Notes under the pieces: generated by a model
Seen by the model: the letters and a program-made list of their open reading frames with translations, nothing else
What the model was told of the DNA's origin: nothing
Database searches by the model: none
Translations under genes and position numbers: made by a program
Shown here: positions 46,515 to 59,474 of the stretch, piece by piece
Position numbering within the stretch: position 1 is the stretch's first letter
How the letters are laid out: each line of letters opens with the position of its first letter
Source of the DNA: Sycobia sp. Sy_11
Lineage: Eukaryota > Arthropoda > Insecta > Hymenoptera > Epichrysomallidae
Assembly: GCA_018907035.1 (NCBI GenBank)
Contig: JACCIC010000125.1
Span: 1,054,001 to 1,118,000, forward strand
Reading direction: 5' to 3'
DNA: 64,000 bases

Positions 46515-46515
<1 letters not shown>
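43750..46515. other. unassigned, with a GC-richer part and (TA)n
   Basis: No gene recognised. Sequence 44690-45250 is CpG-containing and GC-richer than its flanks but has no open frame or LTR signature I can support. A (TA)n tract is at 45468-45504. A 66-codon frame at 43949-44149 (minus) has no motif. Confidence 0.35.
45468..45504. repeat. (TA)n microsatellite
   Basis: About 18 TA units after an imperfect (CA/TA) tract. Confidence 0.95.

Positions 46516-46517
<2 letters not shown>

Positions 46518-46564
<47 letters not shown>
46518..46564. repeat. (TA)n microsatellite
   Basis: About 23 TA units, abutting the left end of a mariner, which inserts at TA. Confidence 0.95.
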
Positions 46565-46565
<1 letters not shown>

Positions 46566-46568
<3 letters not shown>

Positions 46569-47587
46569 TAGGTTGAAAAGTTAGTGGCTGATACATATAT
46601 GACGTTACTATAATTAAATCCATATGATGTTTAGTTATGAAAAAAAATTAAAAGATATGTGCATAGATTTGACAGGTATCGGACAATTTTTTCGCGAGAT
46701 ATATCATTCTGAGTAAAGCAACTTTTATAATTGTGAAAATCCACGCAGTGGATATCCGAAAAACGCTGTTGCCGACGAAAAAATAAAAAAAGTACATAAA
46801 ATAATTTTAGATGATCGTAAATTGAAGTCGATCGTGCTAGCTCGGATTCCAAAGATATGAAAGGAATGTGTTGGACATATCATGATTGAATATTTAGACG
46901 TGCAAAAACTGCGTGTAGACTGGCTGCCGTGCGTGCTCACAATGGTTCAAAAGCAAAAACATCTTAACCATTTGGAGCAATGTTTAACAACAATCAACCG
47001 TAATAAAGACGATTTTTTCCATCGATATATTAAAATCAATAAACATGACTTCATCATTAGTGGGTTATGGTGTCAGTATTTTGGAGTGCGTATGGTATAA
47101 TAATCGTCGACCACGTTGGGAAGGGAAATACCATCAATAGTGAATATTGCGTAATGATTTCAGAGAATTTGAAGAAAGAAATCACGACAAAATGGCTCCA
47201 TTTGAGAAAGAGAAAAATGTTATTTCATTAAGACAACACACAGTGTCAGAAAACGATGACAAAATTCCATATTATTCCAATTAGGCTATGAATTGTTTTG
47301 TCAACTATAGTATTTTCAAGATCTTGCCCCTAGTAATTTTTTTTGTTTACAGACCTAAAATGAATGCTTGCTGGGAAAAAAATTCAGCACTTATAAAGAG
47401 ATAATTGCCGAAGCTGAGGTTTATTTGGAGGTAAAAAAGAAATCCTACTATAAAAATAGTATTGGAAAATTGTATGATCATTATAATCATTGTATCGCCT
47501 TTAAATGCAACTATATTGTATAATAAAATACAATTTAACTAAAGAAAAGTGCGTTACTATGTTAATCTAGCTTTTTAGTTCACTACT
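46566..47587 (+). mobile_element. mariner, irritans-like, degenerate and internally deleted
   Basis: The left end AGATAGGTTGAAAAGTTAGTGGCTGATA and the right end near 47555-47587 (TTAATCTAGCTTTTTAGTTC) are a plausible diverged inverted pair. Transposase pieces: DDRKLKSIVLARI near 46812-46850, KECVGHIMIEYLDVQKLRVD near 46860-46920, LEQCLTTINRNKDDFFHRYI near 46972-47030 and IKINKHDF where the family has VTMDETW, so the first Asp block is damaged. Then a frameshift, and DLAPSNFF near 47325-47345 where the third Asp has become Asn. C-terminal EIIAEAEVYLE...YYKNSIGKL near 47400-47470. Not functional. Confidence 0.82.
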
Positions 47588-47589
47588 TA

Positions 47590-49875
47590 TATATATATGT
47601 ATATATAGTCATATGATTTTTGTTTTCCACTGTCTATTTCTCATTTGGTTTTTATGTGATATTTAAGGCGCGAAGGTACAAGAATATAAAGGAAGAAATT
47701 AGGAGCCTTGAAAGGAAGAAAAGAGTAAAACATTATTTTGCTTTCACATTCATTTGATTATTAAGCCCAAAATTCTTCAGTTCCTTAACTGTTTCGCGTT
47801 GTTAGATAGTGTATATAAAAGATACTTTGAATTTATACTATTTGCGACGGTTTTATAGATCTATCGAATAATTAATGCTTATAACACGTTTATCAATTCC
47901 GGCTAATTAGAATTATAATTAAATAGTTCCAATTAACATGCTAATTTATACTCAATTTAGCATTAAAACCATATATTTTTATTTTGATTTGAACTCAAAA
48001 ATATATACTCGTACCTACGTGTGTGTATTGGACTTATGGAGGGTAAAGAGAAGGAGTGAAAACTCCCTCTAAAATCGTATCAAATTACTCAGCATTACTT
48101 CGCGACAGAATTAGCTGCAAGGCGGCGACAGCTTGTGAGGTTGCTCGTTCAAACGTATGTATTTGTAGAAAAGAGAGTGCGGGTATACAGTGAGCGTAGA
48201 GAGAGGGGAAGTTAAATATCTGCACTCCTGCTCTTGATTTTTTTCTTCTCGTTACTTGCTTTGGTTTTTGCTTTCTTTATCTCTTGCACGCAGAACTATC
48301 GAGGGATTTCCAAGAACGCGGTGTCTATCGGATAGATTTGAAACTACAATCTACGGCTAACTTTTGATGAACTTTTCCCATGTAAAGCGAGCGAAGTTTC
48401 CAATCCTTCTCTTTACTCTCCATTGTCGGTCCGAGTGGGTACCATAGACACACAAGCATATGACCGATATGAGATAGTATATAGACAATGTTTGCAGCAT
48501 ATTATACGTGCATTATCGTATTTTTAATAAAGTGTAAGATAATGATACCTCGTATAAATTCTAATAGCGTATTGTATAGTTAAGATCAATCTGAAATTGC
48601 GGCTCTATACTTAGGATATATAAATTAATCTACTTAATTCTTTATTGTTTTGAATAATTATTAATTAATTTTATTGCATATTTTTCTATAAAAATTCATA
48701 AATTTCACAAAAAATTCATAATTCACAAAAGTATTAGAATCGTTCCTTATTTCTTTATTAATTATGATACGGTCATATTGAACCCAGTCGCTTACGGGAT
48801 GTTAATAGCAAATAGATAATTAGAATTATTTGTATATTTGTTTATTTATTTCTAAAATCAAATATTTATCATTTATTACCATTGATTAAACTGACTGTCG
48901 TGTGATCGAAATTATAGTTTACGAAAGCCCATATATCGGCTCAAAAACATAATGCTAGGATACCTCTTTATCCTTAAGTAAATTGATGCGTTAAGTTCCT
49001 ATCCGAAATTGGTTTGATCCTATCACTTCAGAGTCAAGGTCGATGAAGTTCATTTGAAGATCAAACCTAGCAATATGGTTTGTATTATTGCAAAAGATAT
49101 ATCTTTATGTTTTCGGAGTCACTGGGTTCAGATTTTACGTCATTTTAACCTCAAATAAAAAGCAGATAAAGATTTCTCCAAGGTCAGGTTGAGAATTATT
49201 AGATGACTCTATTAGAGAATTAGATAACTCTATTCTCGTAAAATTAGTTTGCCAGTAGTTACAGAAATACTTTTTGCTAGAAACGTATATATCATCGTAA
49301 TTTAGATTGTACAATTATAACTAGAAATTTATTCTTGCATTTGACCTTGAAGTGATCTTATTTGACATCGAATCACCGTGATTATGAGCAGTTATGACTG
49401 ATCAGACACCAGATTTGGATGCAGCACATCTTAAAACCTGGGAACATGATTTTATTTTTATTTTACCGAACTAAAAATTTTTCATGACCCTCCAGGGCCG
49501 GAGAGCCGATATATCGGCTCGGTCCATGATAGGACCATTATACATAGTTGATGAGTGATGCAAGATATGAATTTGGGCACTTTCAAAGGAGGTTTTAAAG
49601 CCTCAAAACTCGGTCTTTTAAAGGTTAAATAATAATATTATCATAAACAATATCTTCATTTTCTTATATTTTCTGGCAAAGGTGGAAGACACCGTATGGC
49701 GAGTATGAGTAATGTAGCCTAATACTGATACTATTTAATAATAGATTAACATATCGTTGAGGTAAATTACCAGAGCTATACTTAGATGTATGGTCATTCA
49801 TATATCATAGAACTCCGTTGCAATAGATATACTAACATCTCCTATCTCGGCTTCATCCGAGATAATAATGAAACC
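47590..49875. other. unassigned AT-rich stretch
   Basis: No gene recognised. A mildly GC-richer patch with GAGAG and TCTTC runs is at 48050-48440. Inverted TGAACCCAGT (48779) and ACTGGGTTCA (49125) are about 350 bases apart. TATATCGGCTC occurs at 48932 and again in a palindrome at 49503-49520. Confidence 0.3.
49503..49520. repeat. 18-bp perfect palindrome
   Basis: GAGCCGATATATCGGCTC is identical to its reverse complement. The right arm TATATCGGCTC recurs at about 48932. Confidence 0.8.
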
Positions 49876-49877
49876 GA

Positions 49878-50170
49878 TTTATTAAACAGCTAAATAATAT
49901 CTAATACGAGAAGACTCTCGTCCTCTCCCTGCTTCGGGGGATTGGACGAGCAATCGAAGTTTTCTAACGACTTGGGTCGTAACATACCCTATTTTCCCGG
50001 TTGGCGCCGCCGCCTTCACCGAATGTTGCTGCGGAACTTCAACTTCGGAAAGGGTGATCTGAGCCTGTGTAGTTCGAGGAGGAGGCATAGAAGAGTTCCT
50101 TGCCTTTCCGTCACCATTCGGACGAGACGGACCTGACGCCGACTGGGGATGCTTTAAAGGGAGATCGTTC
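49878..50170 (-). other. unassigned coding-like frame
   Basis: GC-richer open frame on the minus strand from a stop near 50180 to the stop at 49882, about 95 codons, with MPPPRTTQAQITLSEVEV from 50088. Biased, non-repetitive composition suggests former coding sequence. No family recognised. A pyrimidine-rich stretch ending TTTTTTAG lies just upstream (about 50200), which could be read as a splice acceptor, but it borders a Tc1 scrap. Confidence 0.3.
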
Positions 50171-50204
50171 CCCTCTTTCTACTCCCGAATTTCCTTCTCT
50201 AAAA

Positions 50205-50270
50205 AAGATGAAGAAACAATAATGAATCTGTTTTCGCGGTATCCTGCTTTAACACTGCGGTAAGGACAAG
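50205..50270 (+). pseudogene. Tc1-type scrap
   Basis: GATGAAGAAACAATAATGAA and the following bases, with AATCTGTTTTCGCGG and CCTGCTTTAACAC, match the helix-turn-helix coding part of the Tc1 copy at 37098-37150. Nothing else of the transposase remains. Confidence 0.65.
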
Positions 50271-50619
50271 TAAAATTCATGATAAAAGGTTTAAATATAT
50301 CCTACGAAACTATCCGAATCCATCTTCGTATTCATGACGTGAAATGACACAATCAAGAAGTCTGTGTTGACTAAAGCACAGGTGACAAAATGACTCGTTT
50401 GGGTGTATGAGAATATTGATAGAGATTTTGAAAATGGCATTTTTACTGGGTTCTTTATTGGGACATTTTATTTGGGTCCTTCTTATATGAGGACGTCATA
50501 TCTCAAGCTGAAGACCGTTGAACCGCCGTTTTATTTTTATGCAAACGATCTCACTGTCTACTTCTTAGGCGATGTCCGATCCCGCCTCCATAATTAGCGG
50601 CTCGATTTAGAAGACCTTG

Positions 50620-51060
50620 TTGGTTTTTCAACTACTTTCAGCCCTCGATCACACTGAGACGTTGATGATCGACTTGATATTTTAACTTGCCCGATCTTCG
50701 ATTCCATGCGAGTTGTTGCTTTAAGTACTTCTGATATTTCATGATCAAATTTCTTCCTCTGGTCCGAATCTTTTTATGCAACGGTGTCAGCTATCTTGGA
50801 TTTAGCTCGCTTAGAGTTCGGCGATTTATACACAGCTTCGTGCACAATCATCTCATCCAATGAAGGAGGAGTGTGATAGCATTTTTCACACTCAAAGACG
50901 AATTGAGCCTCTCTGGCCTAATTCAGGAATTCGTGAATCGTATTGAAACTTTTCCTTGGTATCCTTCACTGTATTTTGCGACGTGCATTGCGCAGCAGTC
51001 TGTTTCGGGAAAAGATAGATCTAATCGATCGAATATCGAGAAGAGGCAAATGATATATTG
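50620..51060 (-). pseudogene. unassigned coding-like patch with a CxxC/H-like motif
   Basis: The minus strand near 50920-50630 reads EAQFVFECEKCYHTPPSLDE, then MIVHEAV, AKSKIADTVA, KDSDQRKKFDHEISEVLKAT and ESKIGQVKISSRSS. There is a stop upstream (TAG near 50925), one after DTVA, and a frameshift near 50950. The C-x2-C...H spacing recalls a degenerate zinc finger. Not recognised as any transposon protein; it may be a dead host gene piece. Same strand as the frame at 49878. Confidence 0.32.
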
Positions 51061-51064
51061 ACTT

Positions 51065-52310
51065 GAATTAAATAAAGTTTTTATAATTTTATTATGACAG
51101 TTGGTGTTTTATTAAAATTTTTCATTATTGTACAAGTACTATTTCTGATATGGTTTTTGAACTTTTTTAATGTATATGCTAGTGTAATATAAGATTATAT
51201 TACGAAATTATAGTATTATGCAATATTTAGTACAAAAGCATTACATCGGTATAATAAAACAGAGTATACAAATCAATCTAAAAAAGAATTATCAATTACA
51301 ATACATCTATTACAATTAGATTATTAATTAACATATAATATACATAATTAAAGACTATAATGTATTAAATCTCTTATATTATATTTATTAAAAGCTACAG
51401 CGTCCAGATGATAATTAAATATTTATGCGCAGAACAAAGATATTTTTAAATAAATATGTATACATAGTTCATAATTTTTAAGTTTTTATAATTCTATGAA
51501 CAGGTATCAAAGTCTATAAAAGCTTATAAGGTAACGTAGCTAGTACTCAAACGCTTTTATAAAAATAATATTTTTGAACCTTTCATTATTAATACTTTGT
51601 TCTTACAATAATTGTACTATTTTTAACATAATATTGTCATTTTAACACTTCTAAAAAATTATCAGATGAGAACTAGAACTAGATCAGAGGAAAAGTAAAA
51701 TGTAATAGTCATGAATAAAAAGTTTTCTCCTTTACATGGATATATTACAATCTATATTCAGACAGACTTTACATAGTTATAATATTTATTACCACATCGG
51801 AATTCAAAAATACTGTAATATGAACGTACTCTTGAACATAAAAAATTCAAATAGCTTTCATTTGTAGAATTTATGAAACCAACGTATTACACAATCCAAG
51901 AAAGGATAAGTCTTTTACAAACATATGTCCGAGCTGGGATCGTACATGGTATTGAAAGGGATTTTACGTTGGGTTCAAATGGCTAAATTCGTCCGAGTAT
52001 AAACAGCAAGATAAAAAGTGAAACAGACATCTAATGTTGAAGTATATAACGATTGTAATAATTAAAAAAATTAATTTTATTGATCATGATATTATTATTA
52101 TTTATTTGCACTTGGTTTTTAACAAGAAATAGTTTTTTCTCCTTCTTATTAACGTTTTCGTGAAAGTAAAAAAAAATCAAATATTCTCAAAAATCAATCA
52201 TCCTTTTTCTTCTATTCTTTGACCAAATGATTATGGAGAAACAAACTTCCTTCTTTAAGTCCCTTGCATTATAAAAAGTACTATGCTACACACATGCACA
52301 CACACATACA
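51065..52310. other. AT-rich spacer
   Basis: No feature recognised. Confidence 0.3.
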
Positions 52311-52316
52311 TACCAT

Positions 52317-52860
52317 GTGATCAAATTTGACCCTGACTGACAAAAAAGCAATATTTTTACGTATTTTAATATAAATATTTATTATCGCCTTCAAAATAGT
52401 CTCTTTTCTAGCCAGTACAAGCATGTCAATGCTTAATACAATTTTCTATACACCTGTTGTAAGCCTTGCTGGGGATTGCCTTCAGTTCCTTTAGCGAATT
52501 ACTTTTTATGGCTTCAATGGACTCATGATGCGTTCTCCGAAGCGAATTTTTGAGTTTTGGAAAGAGGAAAAAGTCACAGGGAACCAAATCTGGCGAATAC
52601 GGTGGTTGAGAGGTGACTTTCATTTCGTGTTTAGCCAAAGAATCAGACACAATCACGCTGGAATGTGCCGGCGCATTATCGTGGTGAGAAAACCATGAAT
52701 TGTTTGGCCACAAATCCGGTCGTTTACGACAAATTGCTTCATGCAGACGCCTCAAAACAGCCAAGTAGTACTCTTTATTGACTAGGCAGATGGGCGACTT
52801 GTATTAGGCAAGTTTTCGACGACTTCACAATCTCATTACGTCCATATTCACCACTTAGAT
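52317..52860 (-). mobile_element. 3430-type mariner, 3' half
   Basis: The left end GTGATCAAATTTGACCCTGAC is the terminal repeat of the 3430 family. A 112-codon open piece at 52426-52764 encodes the C-terminal half: RRLHEAICRKRPDLWPNNSW, FSHHDNAPAHSS (second Asp) and PYSPDLVPCDFFLFPKLK (third Asp), 34 residues apart, ending in decayed AYNRCIEN. Just upstream (to about 52830) a short match to the GGGCGACTTG...TTTTCGACGACTT part follows directly, so the middle is deleted. The first Asp and DNA-binding parts are gone. Confidence 0.82.
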
Positions 52861-52869
52861 AATTCTCCA

Positions 52870-53160
52870 GGCATTTGTGTTTTGAAATAACATTACGTAT
52901 AGCATATATTTGTGATACTAATCTACACATAATGTTATAGCACGCTACATATGCGTTTTGCTGCTCTTTTAATTCTGGACACTACATATTCTCAACATTC
53001 AATATTTCTCTAAAACAGAAGATATTATTTAATGTAACGAATATCATAAAATGTTAAGAAAGTAACAATAAAGTATCAAGAAGTATCAAGAAGTATCAAA
53101 CATTACATGTTTTTCATAAGATTCCCTAACCATTCATTTTTGTTTTACTCCTTTAACATA
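52870..53160. other. AT-rich spacer
   Basis: Nothing recognised apart from three tandem AAGTATCAAG-like copies near 53070-53098. Confidence 0.35.
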
Positions 53161-53164
53161 TAAT

Positions 53165-54965
<1,801 letters not shown>

Positions 54966-55124
54966 TGTCGGATCTAATACTTATCTTTTAGTTTTGATAT
55001 TCGCCAATAAAATTCGGTTAACAGGCGCCATAATTTGTGTAAATATTATCATTTTTTGATCAGTGTAAAATAAATCGAGATAAATCGTTTTTTCGTCATA
55101 TCCTTTTGCATTATTTTTATTTGA

Positions 55125-55915
55125 AAAAAAGTTTAGCAGAAACTTATCGATTGCTTCAAGAAAGAACAAGTTAGAAATCAGTGATAGAGCAGTTGGCAAA
55201 TGTTTACATGCGATGGGAAAGATTCATAAAAGAAAATGGATGCCACACGATTTGACCGAAAGCGCCATTATGAATCGATACAACATTGCACTGTTTGCTA
55301 ACCAGGAAAAAAAGAAGAGATTTCTGTAGCGTATCGTACCTGATGATGAAAAGTGAATCTACTATGATAATTCGAAGTGCAAAAATTAATGGGTGGACCC
55401 AGGCCAACTCTCCACATCGACACGAAAACGGAACATTTACGACCAAAAGGTATTGCTGAGCATTTGGTGGGGCAAACAGGATATGTTGTATTACAAGCTG
55501 GTAAACCCGAATGAAACCATCACTGCCGTCGTATACAAATTCCAACTGAATGATTTGCAACATAAATTGATCGAACATAGATCAGCAATCGCGAGCAATA
55601 GGCGCAAAGTCATTCTCTTGCGTGAGAACGTTCAGCCACATGTTGCACAAGCCGTCAAAAGCACCCTGTTGGTGCTCGAATGGGAAGTGTTGCCACATAC
55701 AGTATTCGCCACATATAACGCTATCTGATTACCACCTATACTGATTGATGCAGCACGACCTCGTTGCTACGCACTTCCGACATGTTCAAGAAGTGCGAGA
55801 ATTTGTGGATGATTGGATCACTTCGAACCCGCCATCGTTCTTTCGCCACGGTATCGCCATATTGCTAGAAATATGAAAAAAAACTAGTAGAAAATAACGG
55901 AAAATATTTTGATTA
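55125..55915 (+). pseudogene. mariner transposase remnant
   Basis: Reads KKSLAETYRLLQE near 55125-55163, DRAVGKCLHAMGKIHKRKWM near 55183-55242, PHDLTESAIMNRYNIALF, then DDEK with a TGA for the following Trp near 55345 (first Asp kept). An open stretch 55393-55728 contains LSIWWGKQDMLYYKLVNPNE and LRENVQPHVAQAV, where the family has HDNARPH, so the second Asp is Glu. The third block is ISDYHLY near 55722-55742 after a frameshift. C-terminal FVDDWITS near 55804-55830. Terminal repeats were not recognised. Confidence 0.8.
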
Positions 55916-55919
55916 ACTT

Positions 55920-57445
55920 AACGTATATCCATTTTCCATCAGAAATGTCCTTTTTCTGTTAAAAAAGGTCTGAAACTAAGTTCGCCTCCTAATACATTAT
56001 CCCAAGCCATACAATACTTTCTAGAATAGAATACGAATACTGTATCATGGGGACACTTTAGAGTCCTAGAAGAACAGATGGCGCAAGATCTCAGCAAAGT
56101 AGAGAGGGAAATATCAAGTGGTAAACAACAGAAAAAAGTGGAGGTGCGGAACACGACAGATAATTCCTAGAGAACAATGTAAAATTAGCTGGAGCGGGAA
56201 CGAATTTAGAGGAAGGAGAAGAGAGGATTGAAATCACCAATGAAATTGAATTAACAATTGTAGATGTTTATGCAGAACTGAAGAAAGGGGACTTAAAAAT
56301 CAATGAAAACCCTCTAATACAGGGGATGATGCTTCATAAGAATGTAAGTAGAACAATAATTACTGAATTGATATAATTATTGAATATATAACCGTAATTA
56401 TGGAGGATATAGTAAATACTATATAGCTTTCACTTTTCCTCTTTTTCTCTTATGGAAAATACACATTAAAAAACTCTAAGGTAAAATAAAGTTGATAAAA
56501 AGTTAAAATATCGATAGATTTAACAAATTCGAGAAATATATTTTATATATGAATATATAAGTAAATATTAACAGAATACTGTCATAAAAAAGAAAATGTA
56601 TGAGGTTTGACTCCTTTTTATATTACAGATCATGATTTACCTTATATTTAAAATAATGAAAAATATCAACTTTTGTATGCGGACTTTCGTTACCTTCTAG
56701 ATTATATCATTTACAATTAAAATAATTTTTAAAAAATATTTAAATAAGTTAATTAATAATATTGAATTTTTAATAATTAATAAATAAAAAACATCTATAA
56801 TTAGCAATAATACTTGGAAGAACAATTCAATAAATTTATGTATAATTTAGAAAGTTATGATAAAAATAGATTAGTAATTACGATACAAATAAATTATTAG
56901 TTTGAAATATTGAATTATTTACCCAATTTGTAATATAAACATTTTATTTCATGATTTACTCGAGGTTATATGTTTATTTTGTATATTAATGCATGTACTA
57001 TATCTTTTGACATATATCGTCCTTTTGATTAGTTAATATTAAACTATATTACCCTAAAGATAAAACTGTATTATCCCATACTATACCATGATGCCCATTT
57101 CTTAATCTCGTAAAAATTACTTTTTCTTCAATTATTTAAGTTTTGTTTTAAAATTTTTATTGTACTTTAATTGTGCTTTTGTCGACTGCTTATATAGGAA
57201 TTAATAAATATTTTATTGGGCTTAGAGTCCAATTAAATACATCCAAAATAATAATAATAATACGTAATAATATCAATATATATTTTAATAATATTAATAC
57301 ATCAATATACAAAAAATAAAAAATAAAAATTAAAAATTATAATAACAGTTAGACTGTCCTTGTGTAAAATCATCTCCATGGACTAATCTGAAAATAAAAT
57401 ATTATCTGAAAAAAATATTGTCACTGGTGATGAAGTATCGATTTA
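55920..57445. other. AT-rich spacer
   Basis: A protein-like ITNEIELTIVDVYAELKKGD stretch near 56230-56290 (plus) is short and unassigned. Nothing else is recognised. Confidence 0.3.
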
Positions 57446-57448
57446 TTA

Positions 57449-58583
57449 TCAGGTATGTGAATAAGTCTTTCCCGTTTTTTTTCAAATTTTGAGCCTTTAT
57501 TGTGAAAAAATGGTTACAAATGAATTATTGAAAGTATTGGCCATCGCTAGCTACAACTTTTTCCCATCTTTCTGGCAACATACGAATCCCGTTGCGAAAA
57601 AATTCGACCGGTTTGGCCTCTATCCAGTCATCCACTCATTTTTTGGCTTCCTCGTAGGAATGGAAGTGCTGGTCAGCCAGGCCATGCGTCATCGATCTGA
57701 AGAGATGGTAATCAGACGGAGCAACGTCTGGACTATACGGCGGGTGGGGTAGGACTTCCCATTTGAGCGTTTGTAAGTATGTTTTCACCGGCGGTGCAAC
57801 ATGTGGGCGAGCATTGTCATGTTGCAAAATAACTTTGTCGTGCCTGTCGGAGTATTGTGGCCGTTTTTCTCGCAGTGCGCGGCTCAAACGCATCAATTGT
57901 CGTCGATAGACCTCGCCTGTGATCCTTTCATTCGGTTTCAGAAGCTCATAGTAAACCACACCTAGCTGGTCCCACCATATACAGAGCATGAGCTTGGCGC
58001 CATGAATATTTGGCTTGGCCGTCGATGATGATGCATGGCCGGGTAGTCCCCATGATTTTCTTCGCTTCGGATTATCGTAACGTATCCACTTTTCATCGCC
58101 AGTCACGATACGATGCAGAAAACCCTTTCTTTTATGTCGCTGAAGCAGCTGTTCGCAAGTGAAAAAACGCCGTTCGACGTCTCTCAGCTTCAGTTCGTAC
58201 GGCACCCAATTTCCTTGCTTTTGGATCATTCCCATGGCTTTCAAACGCTTGGAAATGGTTGTTCGGTCAACTCCCAATGCTTCAGCAAGTTCTTCTTGCG
58301 TTTGACAAGAATCTTCATCAAGCAAAGTCGCCAATTCTCGATCTTCAAAGATTTGCGGCCGCCCGGAACGCTCCTTGTCTTCCACGTCGAAATCACCGCT
58401 TTTGAAGCGTCGAAACCATCCGCAAACACTTGAAATGCGAAAAAATTTTAACTAATGTGTTAGTATGGAATTGTTGACATATGAATAAGCTTTGATTATG
58501 ACATATGTAACCATTGAATACTCGCACAGTATTGGTGGCGCCATCTCTTACAAAAAACGGGAAAGACTTATTCACACTCCTAA
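57449..58583 (-). mobile_element. mariner element, copy 3 of 3, N-terminal deletion
   Basis: A 1135-base close relative of 20922-22207 with the same inverted ends and TA on both sides (57447-57448, 58584-58585). About 150 bases are missing at the junction near 58432, removing the start codon and roughly the first 45 codons. The remaining transposase is open from SGRPQIF through TGDEKW, HDNARPH and SDYHLF, then meets a TGA for Trp near 57635. It cannot make a full enzyme but keeps both ends, so it could be mobilised in trans. Confidence 0.93.
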
Positions 58584-58599
58584 TATAATAACCCAAAAT

Positions 58600-59070
58600 A
58601 CAGAGAATCGTATGCAAAACCCGACAGGTCCGTCCAATCTACGCCGAAATGAAATCTTTACGTAAATGACGTCATGTTCTGCATATGGTGAGGTTCAAGG
58701 GCGGTCGTATACTACGAACTGCTTCCGAGTGGTCAGATCATCAAAGTAGTACTGTATCGAACCCAACATATTCGTTTGAAGCGAGCATTACAGGCAAAAT
58801 GGCGAGAATATGAGACCAGGAATAAATCCGTCATTTTTTTATCACGATAACACCCGGTCACATGTTAGGACTTCGGTTGAAAACTATTTGGAGAATAGTG
58901 GATGGGCAATTCTGCCTCAGCCGTACTACAGTTCAGACTCTGTACCATCTGACTGCCACCTTACAGGGATACGCTTCAGTAATTCATATATTGCCAGAAA
59001 GATGGAAAAAGTTATAGCTTTCGATGAATGATACTTTAAATAAAGATTATGTGACTTTGTTTTCATAATA
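58600..59070 (+). pseudogene. mariner fragment, C-terminal
   Basis: Frames read SAYGEVQGRSYTTNCF-like decay of the WWD...VYYELL block near 58680-58720. An open piece then carries FYHDNTRSHVRTSVENYLEN near 58840-58900 and ILPQPYYSSDSVPSDCHL near 58910-58963. Second and third Asp positions are present. The segment between the third block and the C-terminal ARKMEKVIAFDE is shortened. N-terminal half absent. Lies 16 bases after copy 3 of the other mariner. Confidence 0.72.
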
Positions 59071-59074
59071 AAAC

Positions 59075-59285
59075 TTCATATTTTGAAAAAAAAATAATTA
59101 CTAAAAATAGCTACTTGTAAACCCAATAGTAAAAATTCTTTATAGAAATTTTTTTTTGAAACGTAATATAATGAAATTGCTTTATATGAAGTATAAATGA
59201 AAGTCATCTAGCGTTTTAATATTTACCCCATAATTATATTTGAAAATATCGCCAACGTATAACAAAGAATAATATCCTAAACACT
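59075..59285. other. AT-rich spacer
   Basis: No feature recognised. Confidence 0.3.
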
Positions 59286-59289
59286 TGGA

Positions 59290-59470
59290 AATAGGTTTCT
59301 GTGTTGAGTACACGAAACTTTCTGTAGAAGTCATGGCGACACACCTGGACATCGTATTTTACTGTCCGAATACCAAACTCCATATAGAATTCGTCCAGTC
59401 ACACCTGAAAATTGCATTCTACTTGCCGAACACGACATTATGATCTGTAGAAGCGGAATGTGTTACATAT
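59290..59470. repeat. 60-bp satellite, site 3
   Basis: About three units. The one from 59342 (CACCTGGACATCGTATTTTA...) is exactly 60 bases to the next CACCTG at 59402. It matches the reverse complement of the site 2 units (TAAAATACGATGTCCAGGTG) and the site 1 units in direct orientation. Confidence 0.72.
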
Positions 59471-59474
59471 GCAT

